From Parvularculaceae bacterium (GTDB lineage: Bacteria > Pseudomonadota > Alphaproteobacteria > Caulobacterales > Parvularculaceae), in assembly GCA_013389105.1 (NCBI GenBank), contig JACADZ010000078.1, forward strand, positions 62,001 through 126,000: a DNA stretch of 64,000 nucleotides, written 5' to 3'. Made by a program: the position numbers and the translations under genes. Below the pieces are notes generated by a model. The model saw nothing but the letters and a program-made list of their open reading frames with translations, was not told the DNA's origin and searched no databases. Positions within the stretch are counted from its first letter, which is position 1; the number at the start of each line of letters is the position of its first letter. Positions 1-9,175 of the stretch are shown in pieces.

Positions 1-974
1 CGGCCCTGCTCATCGAGGGGGGCGGTCAGCAGCTCTGCCTCGAAGACCGGGCCGGTGTAATACTCAAGCCCCCGAATGATGGTGAGGTCGATGATGACGC
101 GCGACTCATCGTAGCCGGCGGTCTTCAGCAGCTCCGTAATCGCCGACAGCGTTTCAACCCCCTTTGCACCAGCTGCCGATCTCCCCTCAAAGAGCTCCAT
201 GAGGCGAGAGCAGGACTGAACATTCGTCGGCGCGCTCGATTTCATGAAAGTAATTACGCGCTCGGCATCCACGTCCTCCAAGCGGGCTCCCTCCGTGAAG
301 TCCCCCGACTCATCTTTCCGCCCAATGCCCAGTAGCTGGCGCACGCCCTGATCGCCAAGGCGCGTGAACTTGTCCATCGCCCGCAGGACCTTCAGTCGCT
401 GAGGCGCTGAGTCGTCGCCGCCAAGACCGATGGTCTCAAGAAGGCCGGTGAGGACGTTCCGGTCATTGATCCGTATGATGAAATCCTGGCGTCCGACGCC
501 GGCCGCCTCGATCGCCTCCGCGAGCATGGCGATGCACTCGGCGTCGGCGAACGGGGCCGGAGCGCCGACCGTGTCGGCGTCGCATTGGGTGAACTGCCGA
601 TAGCGGCCGGGGCCCGGCTTTTCGTTCCGCCATACCGGGCCGACCGCATATCGGCGGAATGGCTTGGGGAGAGCATCATAGTTTTCGGCAACGAACCGGG
701 CGAGCGGCGCCGTCAGGTCGTAGCGCAGGCTCAACCATTGCTCGTCGTCGTCCTGAAGGGAGAAGACGCCATCATTGGGCCGATCGACGTCCGGCAGAAA
801 TTTTCCGAGCGCGTCCGTGTATTCGAGAGCCGGCGTATCCAGAGGATCGAACCCCCATGACTCGTAGACTTCGGAGATGCGCGCCAGCATGTCGCGTTCG
901 GCGGCGATCTCGGCGCCGAGGCGGTCGCGAAAACCGCGCGCGGTGCGGGCCTTGGGTTTGTCGGTGCGGGTCAT
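1..974 (-). CDS. hisS: Histidyl-tRNA synthetase (3' end cut by the window edge)
   Basis: This enzyme charges tRNA-His with histidine in the cytoplasm. The first ~324 codons are present and the C-terminus lies outside the window. Class II synthetase features are visible: RYDLTAPLARF near residue 83, then a motif-2 block with WRNEKPGPGRYRQFTQCD (about residues 113-130), and the histidine signature RGLEYYTG near residue 302. The ATG at 974 is the natural start because MTRTDKPKARTARGFRD leads straight into the conserved RGFRD region. It is followed 49 bp downstream of the cyclophilin gene stop on the same strand. Identity is secure; only the 3' boundary is unknown. Confidence 0.95.
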   Translation of the reverse strand, partial: MTRTDKPKARTARGFRDRLGAEIAAERDMLARISEVYESWGFDPLDTPALEYTDALGKFLPDVDRPNDGVFSLQDDDEQWLSLRYDLTAPLARFVAENYDALPKPFRRYAVGPVWRNEKPGPGRYRQFTQCDADTVGAPAPFADAECIAMLAEAIEAAGVGRQDFIIRINDRNVLTGLLETIGLGGDDSAPQRLKVLRAMDKFTRLGDQGVRQLLGIGRKDESGDFTEGARLEDVDAERVITFMKSSAPTNVQSCSRLMELFEGRSAAGAKGVETLSAITELLKTAGYDESRVIIDLTIIRGLEYYTGPVFEAELLTAPLDEQG

Positions 975-1023
975 AGCGAGGGTGGTAGCGGGGAAGCCCG
1001 GCGATCGGCAACCGCAATCGGCC

Positions 1024-1725
1024 CTATTCGACGAGATCTACCCGGATCAGCATCACCGGTTCGACCGGGACCTCGGCTTCAAATGGACCGCCGGGGCCGG
1101 TCCGGACCGCGCCGATCGCGTCGATGACCTCCATGCCCTCGATCACCCGCCCGAACACCGCGTAGCCGTAGCGGGGCCCGAGATCATTGACGAAATGATC
1201 GAGCTCTTCGTGGTTGTCGGAGAGGTTGATGTAGAACTGCGACGTCGCGCTGGCGGGATCGGGCGTGCGCGCCATGGCGAGCGTCGTGCGATAGTTCGGC
1301 AGGCCGTTGTCACCCTCGTAGGGAATGGGGTTTCCGGTCGGCCGCTCGATGAAGGTGCGACTGTAGCCGCCGGTCTGAACGACAAAGCCCGGGACCACAC
1401 GATGAAAGATCACGCGGTCGTAATGGCCATTCGCGGCGTATCGAAGAAAATTGGCGACCGTCTCGGGCGCTTTGTCCGGATAGAGTTCCACGGCGACGTC
1501 GCCGAACGAGGTGACGAGCTTGGCCCGGGTCTTCGTCTCCGGCCAGGCGAAGCCGTCCGCGAGCGTCGCCGGGGGCGGCGACGTCGCCTCGGCGGCCGGA
1601 GCGATCGGCGCGGCTTCCTCGATCGCGGCGGACTCCGGCGACTGAGCCTCGGCCGGCGATTGCTCAGTCTGCTGATTGCCGCAGGCTGCGAGCAGCAGCG
1701 CTGCGGCGGCAAGGATGTTCTTCAT
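1024..1725 (-). CDS. Lipoprotein peptidyl-prolyl cis-trans isomerase, cyclophilin type
   Basis: A 233-residue cyclophilin expected to catalyse proline isomerisation in the cell envelope. Residues 1-15 form a lipoprotein signal ending in LAAC, so Cys15 is the likely lipidated residue. A Pro/Ala/Glu-rich linker follows to about residue 60, and the cyclophilin domain fills the rest, with GDVAVELYPDKAPETVANF, FHRVVPGFVVQTGGY and TSQFYINL. The ATG overlaps the stop of the upstream pgi by four bases (ATGA), so the two are probably translationally coupled. Retention in the inner or outer membrane cannot be decided from the sequence. Confidence 0.92.
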   Translation of the reverse strand: MKNILAAAALLLAACGNQQTEQSPAEAQSPESAAIEEAAPIAPAAEATSPPPATLADGFAWPETKTRAKLVTSFGDVAVELYPDKAPETVANFLRYAANGHYDRVIFHRVVPGFVVQTGGYSRTFIERPTGNPIPYEGDNGLPNYRTTLAMARTPDPASATSQFYINLSDNHEELDHFVNDLGPRYGYAVFGRVIEGMEVIDAIGAVRTGPGGPFEAEVPVEPVMLIRVDLVE

Positions 1726-3401
1726 GGCCCCTCCGATGGCGAATCAGTCTGGCGCCGCCTCAGCGCATTGATGCGATCGATCAGGCGGCGCGTGGATGCG
1801 TCGTGTCCGGACGCGGCGGGGGCCGAGGCGCCGGGCGGCGCGATCTCGGCGAGGATCGGTTTGGCGAGCGATTTGCCGAGTTCAACCCCGAACTGATCGA
1901 ATGAATTAACGCCCCAGACGACGCCCTGGCAGAAAATCTTGTGCTCATACAGCGCGATCAGCGCGCCGAGCGTTTCCGGCGAAAGCCGCTCCATCACAAT
2001 CGACGTCGTCGGACGATCGCCGGAGAAAACCATGTGCGGCGCGATCCTGCCGATATCGGCCGGCGAGCGGCCCGCCGCTGCGAGTTCGGCGCGCGCCTCC
2101 GCTTCGGTCCGGCCGCGCATCAGCGCCTCCCCCTGCGCGATGAAGTTCGCGAGCAGGATGCGATGGTGCTCGCCCAACTCGTTCTCCACGCGCGCGGCCG
2201 CGACGAGATCCGCGGAAATGACGTCGGTCCCCTGATGAATGAGCTGATAGAAGGCGTGCTGGCCGTTCGTCCCCGGCTCCCCGAATATGACCGGGCCGGT
2301 GGCCCATTTGACCGGCGTACCGTCCACGCGACGGCTCTTGCCGTTCGATTCCATATCAAGCTGCTGCAAATAGGCGGGCAGGCGCGCCAGCCGCTGGTCA
2401 TAGGGAAGCACGGCATGTGCGGCGACGCCGAGAAAATTGCGGTTCCAGACGCCAACCAGCGCCAGCAGCGCCGGCAGGTTCTCTTCCAGCGGCGCCTCGC
2501 GGAAATGCACGTCCATCGCTTCCGCGCCGGCAAGCAGCTTCTCGAAGTTCGGGTAGCCGATCTGCAACGCAACTGACAGACCGACGGCGGACCAGAGCGA
2601 GTAGCGGCCGCCCACCCAGTCCCAGAACCGGAACATGCAGGCCGGCGGGATGCCGAATTCCGTGACCGCGCGCCCATTGGTCGAGAGCGCCACGAAGTGC
2701 TTGGCGATGTCGCGCGGCGATCCGCCGTTCTGAAGGAACCACGCGCGCGCGCTTTTGGCGTTCGTCATGGTTTCCTCCGTCGAAAAGGTCTTGGAGGCGA
2801 TGATGAACAACGTGCGCCCAGGGTCGCAGCTTTCGAGCGCGTCCGCGAGGTGCCGACCGTCCACATTTGACACGAACAAGGCGCGTCGGCCTTTGAGCCA
2901 ATAGGATTTTAATGCGTCTGTCGCCATTTGGGGGCCAAGGTCCGACCCGCCGATCCCGATATTGACCACTGTATCTAGAGGGGCGCCGCCAAAGCCCGTT
3001 GCGGCGCCTGAATGAACTTGGGCGCAAAACGCTTCAATGCGGCGGCGCTCGGCGGCGGCGAGCCCGCTGGCGTCCTCCGCGCCGGTCCGATAGCCGCGGC
3101 CTGCGAGGTCGCGAAGCGCGACGTGCAGAACCGCCCGCTGCTCGGTCGCATTTATCTTCGCCCCGGCGAAGAGACTGGCCCGCGCCTCCTCGAACCCGGC
3201 CCGACGGGCGAGCGCGATCAGGCGCGAGAGGATGGCGTCGTCGATCCGGTTTTTGGAGAAGTCGACATAGAGCCCCGCCGCCGCCCGCGAATATCGTTCG
3301 GCGCGCTGCGGATCGTCTGCAAACGCCGATCGCAGCGTCGGAGCCGCGGAGGCTCGCGCCTTAAGGCTCAGCCATTCGTCGCAATCCGATATATCGATCA
3401 T
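1722..3401 (-). CDS. pgi: Glucose-6-phosphate isomerase
   Basis: Interconverts glucose 6-phosphate and fructose 6-phosphate at the top of glycolysis and gluconeogenesis. At 559 residues it has the usual length of the long bacterial form. Both family signatures are seen: DWVGGRYSLWSAVGL in the middle (about residue 265) and GVNSFDQFGVELGK near residue 500. TVVNIGIGGSDLGP marks the sugar-phosphate binding fold. It lies away from the tkt-gap-pgk-fba cluster found at 15.7-21 kb. Its promoter region is shared with a small divergent membrane gene and contains a perfect palindrome. Confidence 0.96.
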   Translation of the reverse strand: MIDISDCDEWLSLKARASAAPTLRSAFADDPQRAERYSRAAAGLYVDFSKNRIDDAILSRLIALARRAGFEEARASLFAGAKINATEQRAVLHVALRDLAGRGYRTGAEDASGLAAAERRRIEAFCAQVHSGAATGFGGAPLDTVVNIGIGGSDLGPQMATDALKSYWLKGRRALFVSNVDGRHLADALESCDPGRTLFIIASKTFSTEETMTNAKSARAWFLQNGGSPRDIAKHFVALSTNGRAVTEFGIPPACMFRFWDWVGGRYSLWSAVGLSVALQIGYPNFEKLLAGAEAMDVHFREAPLEENLPALLALVGVWNRNFLGVAAHAVLPYDQRLARLPAYLQQLDMESNGKSRRVDGTPVKWATGPVIFGEPGTNGQHAFYQLIHQGTDVISADLVAAARVENELGEHHRILLANFIAQGEALMRGRTEAEARAELAAAGRSPADIGRIAPHMVFSGDRPTTSIVMERLSPETLGALIALYEHKIFCQGVVWGVNSFDQFGVELGKSLAKPILAEIAPPGASAPAASGHDASTRRLIDRINALRRRQTDSPSEGP

Positions 3402-3442
3402 GAGGCGGATAATTTGCTACACATTTTAGCTTGGGCGCTGAA

Positions 3443-3458
3443 GCGGGCTTAAGCCCGC
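3443..3458. promoter_or_regulatory. 16-bp perfect palindrome between pgi and a divergent small gene
   Basis: GCGGGCTTAAGCCCGC is a perfect palindrome without a loop, lying 42 bp upstream of the pgi ATG and 17 bp upstream of the ATG at 3476. A loopless palindrome fits a dimeric DNA-binding protein better than an RNA hairpin. No regulator can be named from the sequence. Confidence 0.4.
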
Positions 3459-3475
3459 CTTGTTATGTTTCGGAC

Positions 3476-3670
3476 ATGTCAGGACCCACCGCTCTTTCAC
3501 GCATCGCCCCGCGCATCGCGGCCAATCTCGTCGCCGTGGCCGCAGTGAGCGCGATCTTCGGCCTCAAGGTCCAGATCGACTCCGGCGAGCGGCGCGCCGA
3601 GGCCGAACGGCTCGCGGCGCGCCAGGCGGCGATCGCCGCCTACGATCCGTATTTCACCGAGCAGCCATAG
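3476..3670 (+). CDS. Small single-span membrane protein, unknown function
   Basis: A 64-residue protein with a short polar start (MSGPTALSRIAPRIAAN), one hydrophobic stretch of about 15 residues around residues 18-32, and then an Ala/Arg/Glu-rich helical tail ending in YDPYFTEQP. The topology suggests an N-in single-pass protein. It is divergent from pgi and its last 31 bp overlap the end of the convergent redoxin gene. An in-frame upstream start at 3431 exists but would cross the palindrome. I do not recognise a family; it could be non-coding, although the ordered charge pattern argues for a gene. Confidence 0.5.
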   Translation: MSGPTALSRIAPRIAANLVAVAAVSAIFGLKVQIDSGERRAEAERLAARQAAIAAYDPYFTEQP

Positions 3671-4245
3671 GGCTTCGTCCGCTTCAGCGTCACCGGCTCG
3701 CCATTTTTCACGCTGTTGATGGCGAGGAGCACATAGTTCGACGCCCCGTCCACCGTCGCATGATTGGCGCTCGGCTGGTCGTCAATCGCCCCGTCATACC
3801 GAAGAACGCCGTCGGCATCGATCAGGAACATATGCGGCGTGGTCTTCGCGTCGTACGCCCTGCCGACCTCGCCGCTCTCGTCGAGAATAACGAAATCGGG
3901 CTTCGCGCCACGCTCGACCGTGAGCTGGTTCGCCCGGGTCGGATCGGCGTGACCCTGTTTGCCCGGCGCCGATGAGATTACGGATATCCAGACCATTCCC
4001 GCTTCCTTCGCGGCTGTCTGGGTCTCCTGCATGTTGCCGGTTTCGTAGTGCTTTTTTACGAACGGGCAGCCGTCATTGGTCCATTCAAGAACGACAGGTT
4101 TGCCCTTGAAGTCTGCAAGCGAAATCGACTTCCCCGAAGCGGTCATAGCGGAAAACGCGGGCGCCGGCGCGTCGATCTCGGGCCCGGCGACAGCAGGCGC
4201 GGCCAGCACCGAGGCCGCTAGCAGCAATACGGCGAATTTCATCAT
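3640..4245 (-). CDS. Exported redoxin/thioredoxin-family protein
   Basis: A 201-residue protein with a clear Sec signal (MMKFAVLLLAASVLAAPAVAG), so it acts in the periplasm. The AhpC/TSA-like fold is indicated by APAFSAMTASGKSISLADFKGK, VVLEWTNDGCPFVKKHY with a single active-site Cys, and TPHMFLIDADGVLRYDG. Start choice is set by AAGGAG at 4252-4257 upstream of tandem ATG codons. The ATG overlaps the stop of dsbD (ATGA), so it is probably co-translated with it and may receive electrons from DsbD. The usual CxxC is absent, so a peroxiredoxin-like or disulfide-relay role is inferred, not shown. Confidence 0.85.
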   Translation of the reverse strand: MMKFAVLLLAASVLAAPAVAGPEIDAPAPAFSAMTASGKSISLADFKGKPVVLEWTNDGCPFVKKHYETGNMQETQTAAKEAGMVWISVISSAPGKQGHADPTRANQLTVERGAKPDFVILDESGEVGRAYDAKTTPHMFLIDADGVLRYDGAIDDQPSANHATVDGASNYVLLAINSVKNGEPVTLKRTKPYGCSVKYGS

Positions 4246-6329
4246 GATTGTCTCCTTAGAGCCGAGTTTCTGATCACGTCGATGATGGTCTGTTCGGTGA
4301 GCGGCTGAGCGAGCACCGACGGCTCGCCGGCAGGCGGATAGTAGACATAGAGCGGCACGCCGTTGGCGCCAAACTGCGCCAGCGCCTCTGTGATGACCGG
4401 ATCTCGCCTTGTCCAGTCGGCGGACATGAGCACGACGTCTTCCTGCGCAAAGGCCGCTGCGAGCGACCTCTTTGAGAGCACGGTCAACTTGTTCACCTGG
4501 CAGGTCACGCACCATGCGGCCGTGAAATCGACAAAGACCCCCCGACCCGCGGCCCGCAGTTCCGCAATGGTCTCAGGGTCAAAGGCGACAGCGGTCAGAC
4601 CGCCGTAACTACGGTCCTTCGCCGTCGCGACATTCACGACTGTGAGGCCGCTGGAGCCGAACAGCGCCAGCGCAAGAGCGGCGATCGACGCTGCGCGCGA
4701 AAGAGACAAGGCCGGACCGCTCTTGCTTCGCTCGAACATCACGGCGGCGAAGGCGAGCAGAAGTCCGCCGGCGAGAGCCCGCGCAAGGCCCGCCGTACCC
4801 GTCTGTTCGGTCAACACCCAGAGAAAGAATGCGGCCCCGGCGAAGACCGGGAACGCCAGAACCAGCTTGAACGTCGACATCCATGGTCCCGGCTTCGGCA
4901 GGAAACCCGCCAGGCGCGGGAACGTCGACAGCGCGGTAAAGGGGAGCGCGAAGCCGGCCGCTAGGGCGAGATAAATCGCCATGCCGCTCGCGGCTGGCAG
5001 GGTGGCAGCCGCGCCCATCGGCGCGCTCAACAGCGGACCGATGCAGGGCGCGGCGACGAACACGGCGAGCGCGCCGGTCGCGAAGGCGCTCAAGGGTCCT
5101 CCCTTCGCCGCCGCGGCCGAGCCGACGTTCTGGAGGCTGGCTCCGACGCTGAATACGCCGGCAAGATTCAGTCCGACGAGAAAAAGAACGTAGACGGAAA
5201 AAAGGACGACGGCCGGAGACTGCAGGTGAAATCCCCAGCCGAGCGCCTCGCCGCCCGCCCGGAGGGCGAGCAGCAATCCGCCGAGCGCTGCGAAGGTCGC
5301 GAGCACGCCGGCCGCATACAGCAAACCGTCGCGCCGCGCGATCGCGGCCGAGGCGCCGGCGCCTTTGGCGAGGCTGGCGGCCTTGATGAACAGAACGGGG
5401 AACACGCAAGGCATGATGTTGAGGAGCATGCCGCCGAAAAACGCAGCGATAAGGAACCCGGCAAAACCTCCTTCGATCGCGCCGCCGGGCGGTCTTGGCG
5501 CACGCGATGCGCCGGCGTCTCGGCGCGGCCCGGCGTCGATGGCGCGGCCGAACCGCTCGCCGGCCTGCGTCTCGAACACGAGGACGCCCTTGACGTTTTC
5601 CAGCGCATCGGGATTGTAGGCGAAACCGGCTTTCGTCTCGATGCGGATCTTTCCGCCGGCCTGCACGACGTCCTGATCGGCTGACGGCTCTATGAGTCCG
5701 TCCGCTTCCGGAAAGAAGAAGGCGCGCGCGAAGTCCTCATTGAGTCCGGCCTCCAGCGTGAGGCCGCCTGAACCAGCGACGAAGGTCGCATCGAGCGGCG
5801 CCGGCAGGGTCTTGCGCGCCGCCTCGACGATGGGCGCGCCTTGCGGATGCGGTTCCGCCGCAGCGGCGCCAGGAATGGTCAGCGAGAAAGCGCCCTCCTC
5901 CGGCACGCAGATTTCCTCGCAGATGAGCCACGTCGCCTTGAGCCCGATCTCCACGGTCCGCGCGGAGATCGATTCGGGAACGGAAATAGGAATGAGGAAG
6001 GTGGCGGCGTTCGAGTGGCCGAAATTGGCGAGCGGACCGATCTTGATCTGCTCGGGAAGGGGATAGAGGGGCTCGCCGGCTGAAAAACCGGCGGGCAAGC
6101 GCCAGCCCAGATCGAGCGGCAGGCCCGAGTCGCCCGGGTTCTTCCAGTAGACGTGCCAGCCCGGGTCCAAGGTTTGGTCAAGCGCAAGCCAAAGGGTCGC
6201 GCCGGGCTGCGCCGCTGAAACTTCAGGCAACAATCTCGTGCTCGCGTGACCGGTGACGACAGGCGCAATTTCCGCCGCCGCCGTCGCGAACAGACCGATG
6301 GACGCCGCGAACGCCGCGAGTTTCAGCAT
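4242..6329 (-). CDS. dsbD: Protein-disulfide reductase, DsbD/ScsB family
   Basis: A 695-residue inner-membrane protein that moves reducing power from cytoplasmic thioredoxin to periplasmic thiol proteins. A signal peptide is followed by the N-terminal DsbD-alpha-like domain (to about residue 270, with LICEEICVPEEG). A central multi-span region carries the paired proline-framed cysteines NIMPCVFPV and VAAPCIGPLLSAPMG. The C-terminal thioredoxin domain has FVDFTAAWCVTCQVNK. All three cysteine pairs expected of the electron relay are visible. The downstream redoxin overlaps it by four bases and is its likely client. Confidence 0.93.
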   Translation of the reverse strand: MLKLAAFAASIGLFATAAAEIAPVVTGHASTRLLPEVSAAQPGATLWLALDQTLDPGWHVYWKNPGDSGLPLDLGWRLPAGFSAGEPLYPLPEQIKIGPLANFGHSNAATFLIPISVPESISARTVEIGLKATWLICEEICVPEEGAFSLTIPGAAAAEPHPQGAPIVEAARKTLPAPLDATFVAGSGGLTLEAGLNEDFARAFFFPEADGLIEPSADQDVVQAGGKIRIETKAGFAYNPDALENVKGVLVFETQAGERFGRAIDAGPRRDAGASRAPRPPGGAIEGGFAGFLIAAFFGGMLLNIMPCVFPVLFIKAASLAKGAGASAAIARRDGLLYAAGVLATFAALGGLLLALRAGGEALGWGFHLQSPAVVLFSVYVLFLVGLNLAGVFSVGASLQNVGSAAAAKGGPLSAFATGALAVFVAAPCIGPLLSAPMGAAATLPAASGMAIYLALAAGFALPFTALSTFPRLAGFLPKPGPWMSTFKLVLAFPVFAGAAFFLWVLTEQTGTAGLARALAGGLLLAFAAVMFERSKSGPALSLSRAASIAALALALFGSSGLTVVNVATAKDRSYGGLTAVAFDPETIAELRAAGRGVFVDFTAAWCVTCQVNKLTVLSKRSLAAAFAQEDVVLMSADWTRRDPVITEALAQFGANGVPLYVYYPPAGEPSVLAQPLTEQTIIDVIRNSALRRQS

Positions 6330-6375
6330 CAGCCGATCATGCAGCAGATCACGTTAAGCGCCAATCAAATCCGCT

Positions 6376-7170
6376 TTAGTTGAGGTTCAGGGGCTTCGCG
6401 AGATTGGCCTGGGTGAGGCCGAACCGCAGCGCCCGGCGGTTCATCAGCCCCTGCCAATTCGAGAACGACATGAGATGGGCGAAAATGATCGGCATCAGGC
6501 CGTTCTTCCAGAGCTCGAGGATCCGATCGTCCGGCAGCTTTCCAAGACGATCGGCGTCGACCCCCCAGTAGTCCGCGAAGGGCTGCTGTTCGGTCGTGCC
6601 GTCCGGCGTGAAGTTGGCCTGCTGCGGCGTCAGGAGGTCCGATTTCTGCAGAAGCTCCATGGCCTTCTGCGTCATGACTCGTTCGTTTTCGAACATCTTG
6701 CAGAAGTCGATCGCTTTCATAGTGCCGTCCGCCGGCTGATTGTTTGCGAACAGCGCCTGGCCGCCGTCGCGAACGAATCCCTCGTGCGCGGCGTCAATCA
6801 CCACGGCGAAGCGGTCGCCGCCGTTCTCGTTGGCGACCGCAAACGGATAGCGTCGGATATAAGCCGGAACATAGACGTTCGGCTCCCATACGCCCTTGTC
6901 GTCGACAAAAAGATTGACGTCGTCGATGACGCCGAGCACCGCGATCATCACTGGATTGTCGCGGTTGGTGAATACGATCGGATAAGACTTTTGCGCGAGC
7001 GCGACTTCCGTGATGTTGATCGGAACGGCGCGCGCCTTGGCGCAGAAGGCGAAGGGCTTCTCGGTCATCACCATTCCGAGCGAACCGTGGGTTTCGCGAT
7101 TTAGAAGCTCCGGACGCTGATAGAACAGCATGGATCCGGAAACCTGGGGGGCCTGCGGCGTTTGACTCAT
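6376..7170 (-). CDS. SapC family protein
   Basis: A 264-residue protein of the SapC family, named after a gene linked to Campylobacter S-layer loci. Its biochemical role is unknown. Family blocks visible are YPIVFTNRDNPVMIAVLGV, VWEPNVYVPAYIRRYPFA and GGQALFANNQPADG. The ATG at 7170 is chosen over an upstream in-frame start (7245) because AAAGGA sits correctly ahead of MSQTPQAPQVSG. No signal peptide is seen. It is followed by dsbD 46 bp downstream, which may be incidental. Confidence 0.85.
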   Translation of the reverse strand: MSQTPQAPQVSGSMLFYQRPELLNRETHGSLGMVMTEKPFAFCAKARAVPINITEVALAQKSYPIVFTNRDNPVMIAVLGVIDDVNLFVDDKGVWEPNVYVPAYIRRYPFAVANENGGDRFAVVIDAAHEGFVRDGGQALFANNQPADGTMKAIDFCKMFENERVMTQKAMELLQKSDLLTPQQANFTPDGTTEQQPFADYWGVDADRLGKLPDDRILELWKNGLMPIIFAHLMSFSNWQGLMNRRALRFGLTQANLAKPLNLN

Positions 7171-7263
7171 GACGGGCGTTCCTTTCGCGCGGCGTTTCTG
7201 CCGATATTCGGGCCTCGCCATAGCAAAAACGCCGAACCGCTCCAAGCGGCAATCAGCCAGGCG

Positions 7264-8148
7264 TCAGCGGCAATCCCGGAGAAACTGCGCGGCCGCCTCA
7301 GGATTTTCCATGGGGAGGAGATGGCTTACGCCGGCAAGGCGCGCGACCTCGACGCCGGCTCTCGAAAAGCGCCGGACAGCTCCGAAACGCAGGGTGCTGT
7401 CAGGGCTGTCAGCGCCGAGCACCCGCATGGGCGCCGACCTTGCGCTCACAGCCCCCCAGAAGTCGCAGCGATGCGCCGCAAAGGTTGCGGCCTCCCACGA
7501 GGGCGCGCAGGAGAGCCGGCATCCGCCCTCGTCGTCGATCAGTCCGTCCTCGAGGTAATCCGCCAGAACGCCCTCCGCCCACGGCGCAAACAGACGCTTT
7601 CGCGCATAGGACGTCATGACGTCGAGACGGCTCGGCCACTCGGCGCGGCGCGATAGGGCGCCTTTCACCAGCGGCATTCGGCGGGCGACGACCGGCCAGA
7701 GGGGCGTCGCACTGAGGGCGGCGACGGCGCGCGGCAGCGTGACCGGCTCGATCAAAAGGAGACTCGCCACATCGGCTCTTCCGCGCGCGGCCAGCGTCAC
7801 GGTCACGGCGCCGAGCGAGTGACCGGCAAGCGTCACAGGCTCTTTTGCGTCAGCGCCCAAGCGGTCGAGCGGGTCGCTGATGTCGTCGGCGTAAACCGTC
7901 CAGCTTTCGAGCCTGGACGGATCGGCGGGGAGCCTTGTCCGCCCATGTCCCCTCAAATCCGGCGCGATGATGTCGAACCTATTCGCCGCCGCTTCCAGCA
8001 TGCGGCGGTAGGCTGAGGCGCAAAATCCGGTCGCGTGGCAAAAGACGAGGCGCGGCGCTCCAGCCCGCCGCCAACGCCAGCCGGCCATGAGACCGTCCTT
8101 GAGGCCGATCTCAAATCTTGCCGGGTTCGGGATGGTGGCGGTCGGCAT
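7264..8148 (-). CDS. Alpha/beta hydrolase
   Basis: A 294-residue cytoplasmic serine hydrolase of unknown substrate. LVFCHATGFCASAYRRML forms the oxyanion region, LAGHSLGAV is the nucleophile elbow with the catalytic Ser near residue 121, and the C-terminal LAGVSHLLPMENP carries the catalytic His. IAPDLRGHGRTRLP is the typical strand following the cap. The ATG gives an N-terminus that leads directly into the fold. It ends 94 bp before the SapC gene start on the same strand, and the exonuclease gene lies just upstream, so a loose operon is possible. Confidence 0.88.
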   Translation of the reverse strand: MPTATIPNPARFEIGLKDGLMAGWRWRRAGAPRLVFCHATGFCASAYRRMLEAAANRFDIIAPDLRGHGRTRLPADPSRLESWTVYADDISDPLDRLGADAKEPVTLAGHSLGAVTVTLAARGRADVASLLLIEPVTLPRAVAALSATPLWPVVARRMPLVKGALSRRAEWPSRLDVMTSYARKRLFAPWAEGVLADYLEDGLIDDEGGCRLSCAPSWEAATFAAHRCDFWGAVSARSAPMRVLGADSPDSTLRFGAVRRFSRAGVEVARLAGVSHLLPMENPEAAAQFLRDCR

Positions 8149-8179
8149 CGGCCGAAGAAGGCGGACGCCGCGCTAGGCG

Positions 8180-8713
8180 TCAAGCCGTCGGCGTCGATCT
8201 GCGCGCGAGCGCATAGACAGTCTGCAGATGCTTGGCGTCCGGCCCGGCTCGATGCCGTCGCGGGCTGATCTGCGCAGCGCGGCGTAACGCCGCTTCCTCC
8301 CGCGCGCCGGCGAGAGGCCGCATCAGCTTGCCGAAGTCGTTGAGCGTGAATTGCTGCTTGACCTGCGCCGCCTGGAATAGCCGGAAAAGCCAGAAACCAT
8401 CCCAGTCAGGCGCGTCCGACCAGACCGACAGGCCCGCGAGCGCATCGTTGAGCGCCTCGGCCGTTTCGCGCGCCGATCTCCCGTCGCGATCGAGATCGGC
8501 GCGTGTGACGCCGTGCAGTCGCTCGGCATCCGCGCTCCACGCCGACTGGGGCCACGAATCGTCGGGGCGGATCAACAGGGAACGCGGCGGGCCGAATTCA
8601 AACGCCCAGCCGACCTCGATCGGCCAGGATGACGCCGACAATCCCGACGCCTCGAGGTCGATAAACGCCGTCTTGGACGGATTTCGATCCGGCTCGATCA
8701 GTCTTTCCGCCAT
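8180..8713 (-). CDS. DnaQ-like 3'-5' exonuclease domain protein (DEDDh)
   Basis: A 177-residue predicted exonuclease. The Exo I motif is FIDLEASGL (acidic pair at about residues 18 and 20), an Exo II-like Asp occurs in WSDAPDWDGF near residue 100, and the Exo III motif is HRAGPDAKH near residue 154, which places it in the DEDDh group. There is no polymerase or accessory domain, so a role in DNA proofreading or RNA processing is open. It is transcribed toward the alpha/beta hydrolase with a 31-bp gap. Confidence 0.8.
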   Translation of the reverse strand: MAERLIEPDRNPSKTAFIDLEASGLSASSWPIEVGWAFEFGPPRSLLIRPDDSWPQSAWSADAERLHGVTRADLDRDGRSARETAEALNDALAGLSVWSDAPDWDGFWLFRLFQAAQVKQQFTLNDFGKLMRPLAGAREEAALRRAAQISPRRHRAGPDAKHLQTVYALARRSTPTA

Positions 8714-8851
8714 AACGCTACGCTACCCGACAGTTCCGACAGGAGTGCGACGGTTCCTGCACGACTTAATGGCGCCTTCTGAACTCGTGATAAAGAAAAT
8801 GACGTGCTGCGGCGCAACACGCGTTAACCAATCCGGGTACCCACAATCGCC

Positions 8852-9028
8852 CTATTTGGAGCGATATACGCCGGTTGTTCGGTCGAGTTCGAACTCAATC
8901 ACGTCCTTCGAGCTCAGGCCGTCGACCGCCTTTCTCGCAGCGCGAACCCGGCGCTCCATGGCGCGATACAGCGCGACGGCGCCCAAGGCGGCTGCGAAGC
9001 CGGCGGCGATGCTAGTAATCGGACCCAT
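8852..9028 (-). CDS. Small single-pass membrane protein, 58 residues
   Basis: The protein has a hydrophobic N-terminal span (MGPITSIAAGFAAALGAVAL) and a charged cytoplasmic tail (MERRVRAARKAV...IEFELDRTTGVYRSK). The start is well supported by GGAGGAAAC immediately before ATG on the minus strand. It is divergent from the polyprenyl synthase gene. No family recognised; a membrane-anchored adaptor or simple small protein are both possible. The 138 bp between it and the exonuclease start hold no other gene that I can support. Confidence 0.6.
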   Translation of the reverse strand: MGPITSIAAGFAAALGAVALYRAMERRVRAARKAVDGLSSKDVIEFELDRTTGVYRSK

Positions 9029-9175
9029 GTTTCCTCCGACTGCGGGAGCCATGCGCGATGCGCAGAGCATATACGGCGCAGACCGCGAAGTCGACCTGTC
9101 GAGACCGGGTTCGCCGCGCCGCAGGCACGCGCTGGCGCATTCGCTGCAGCGGCGAACACCGCGGCGAGTCCGGCG

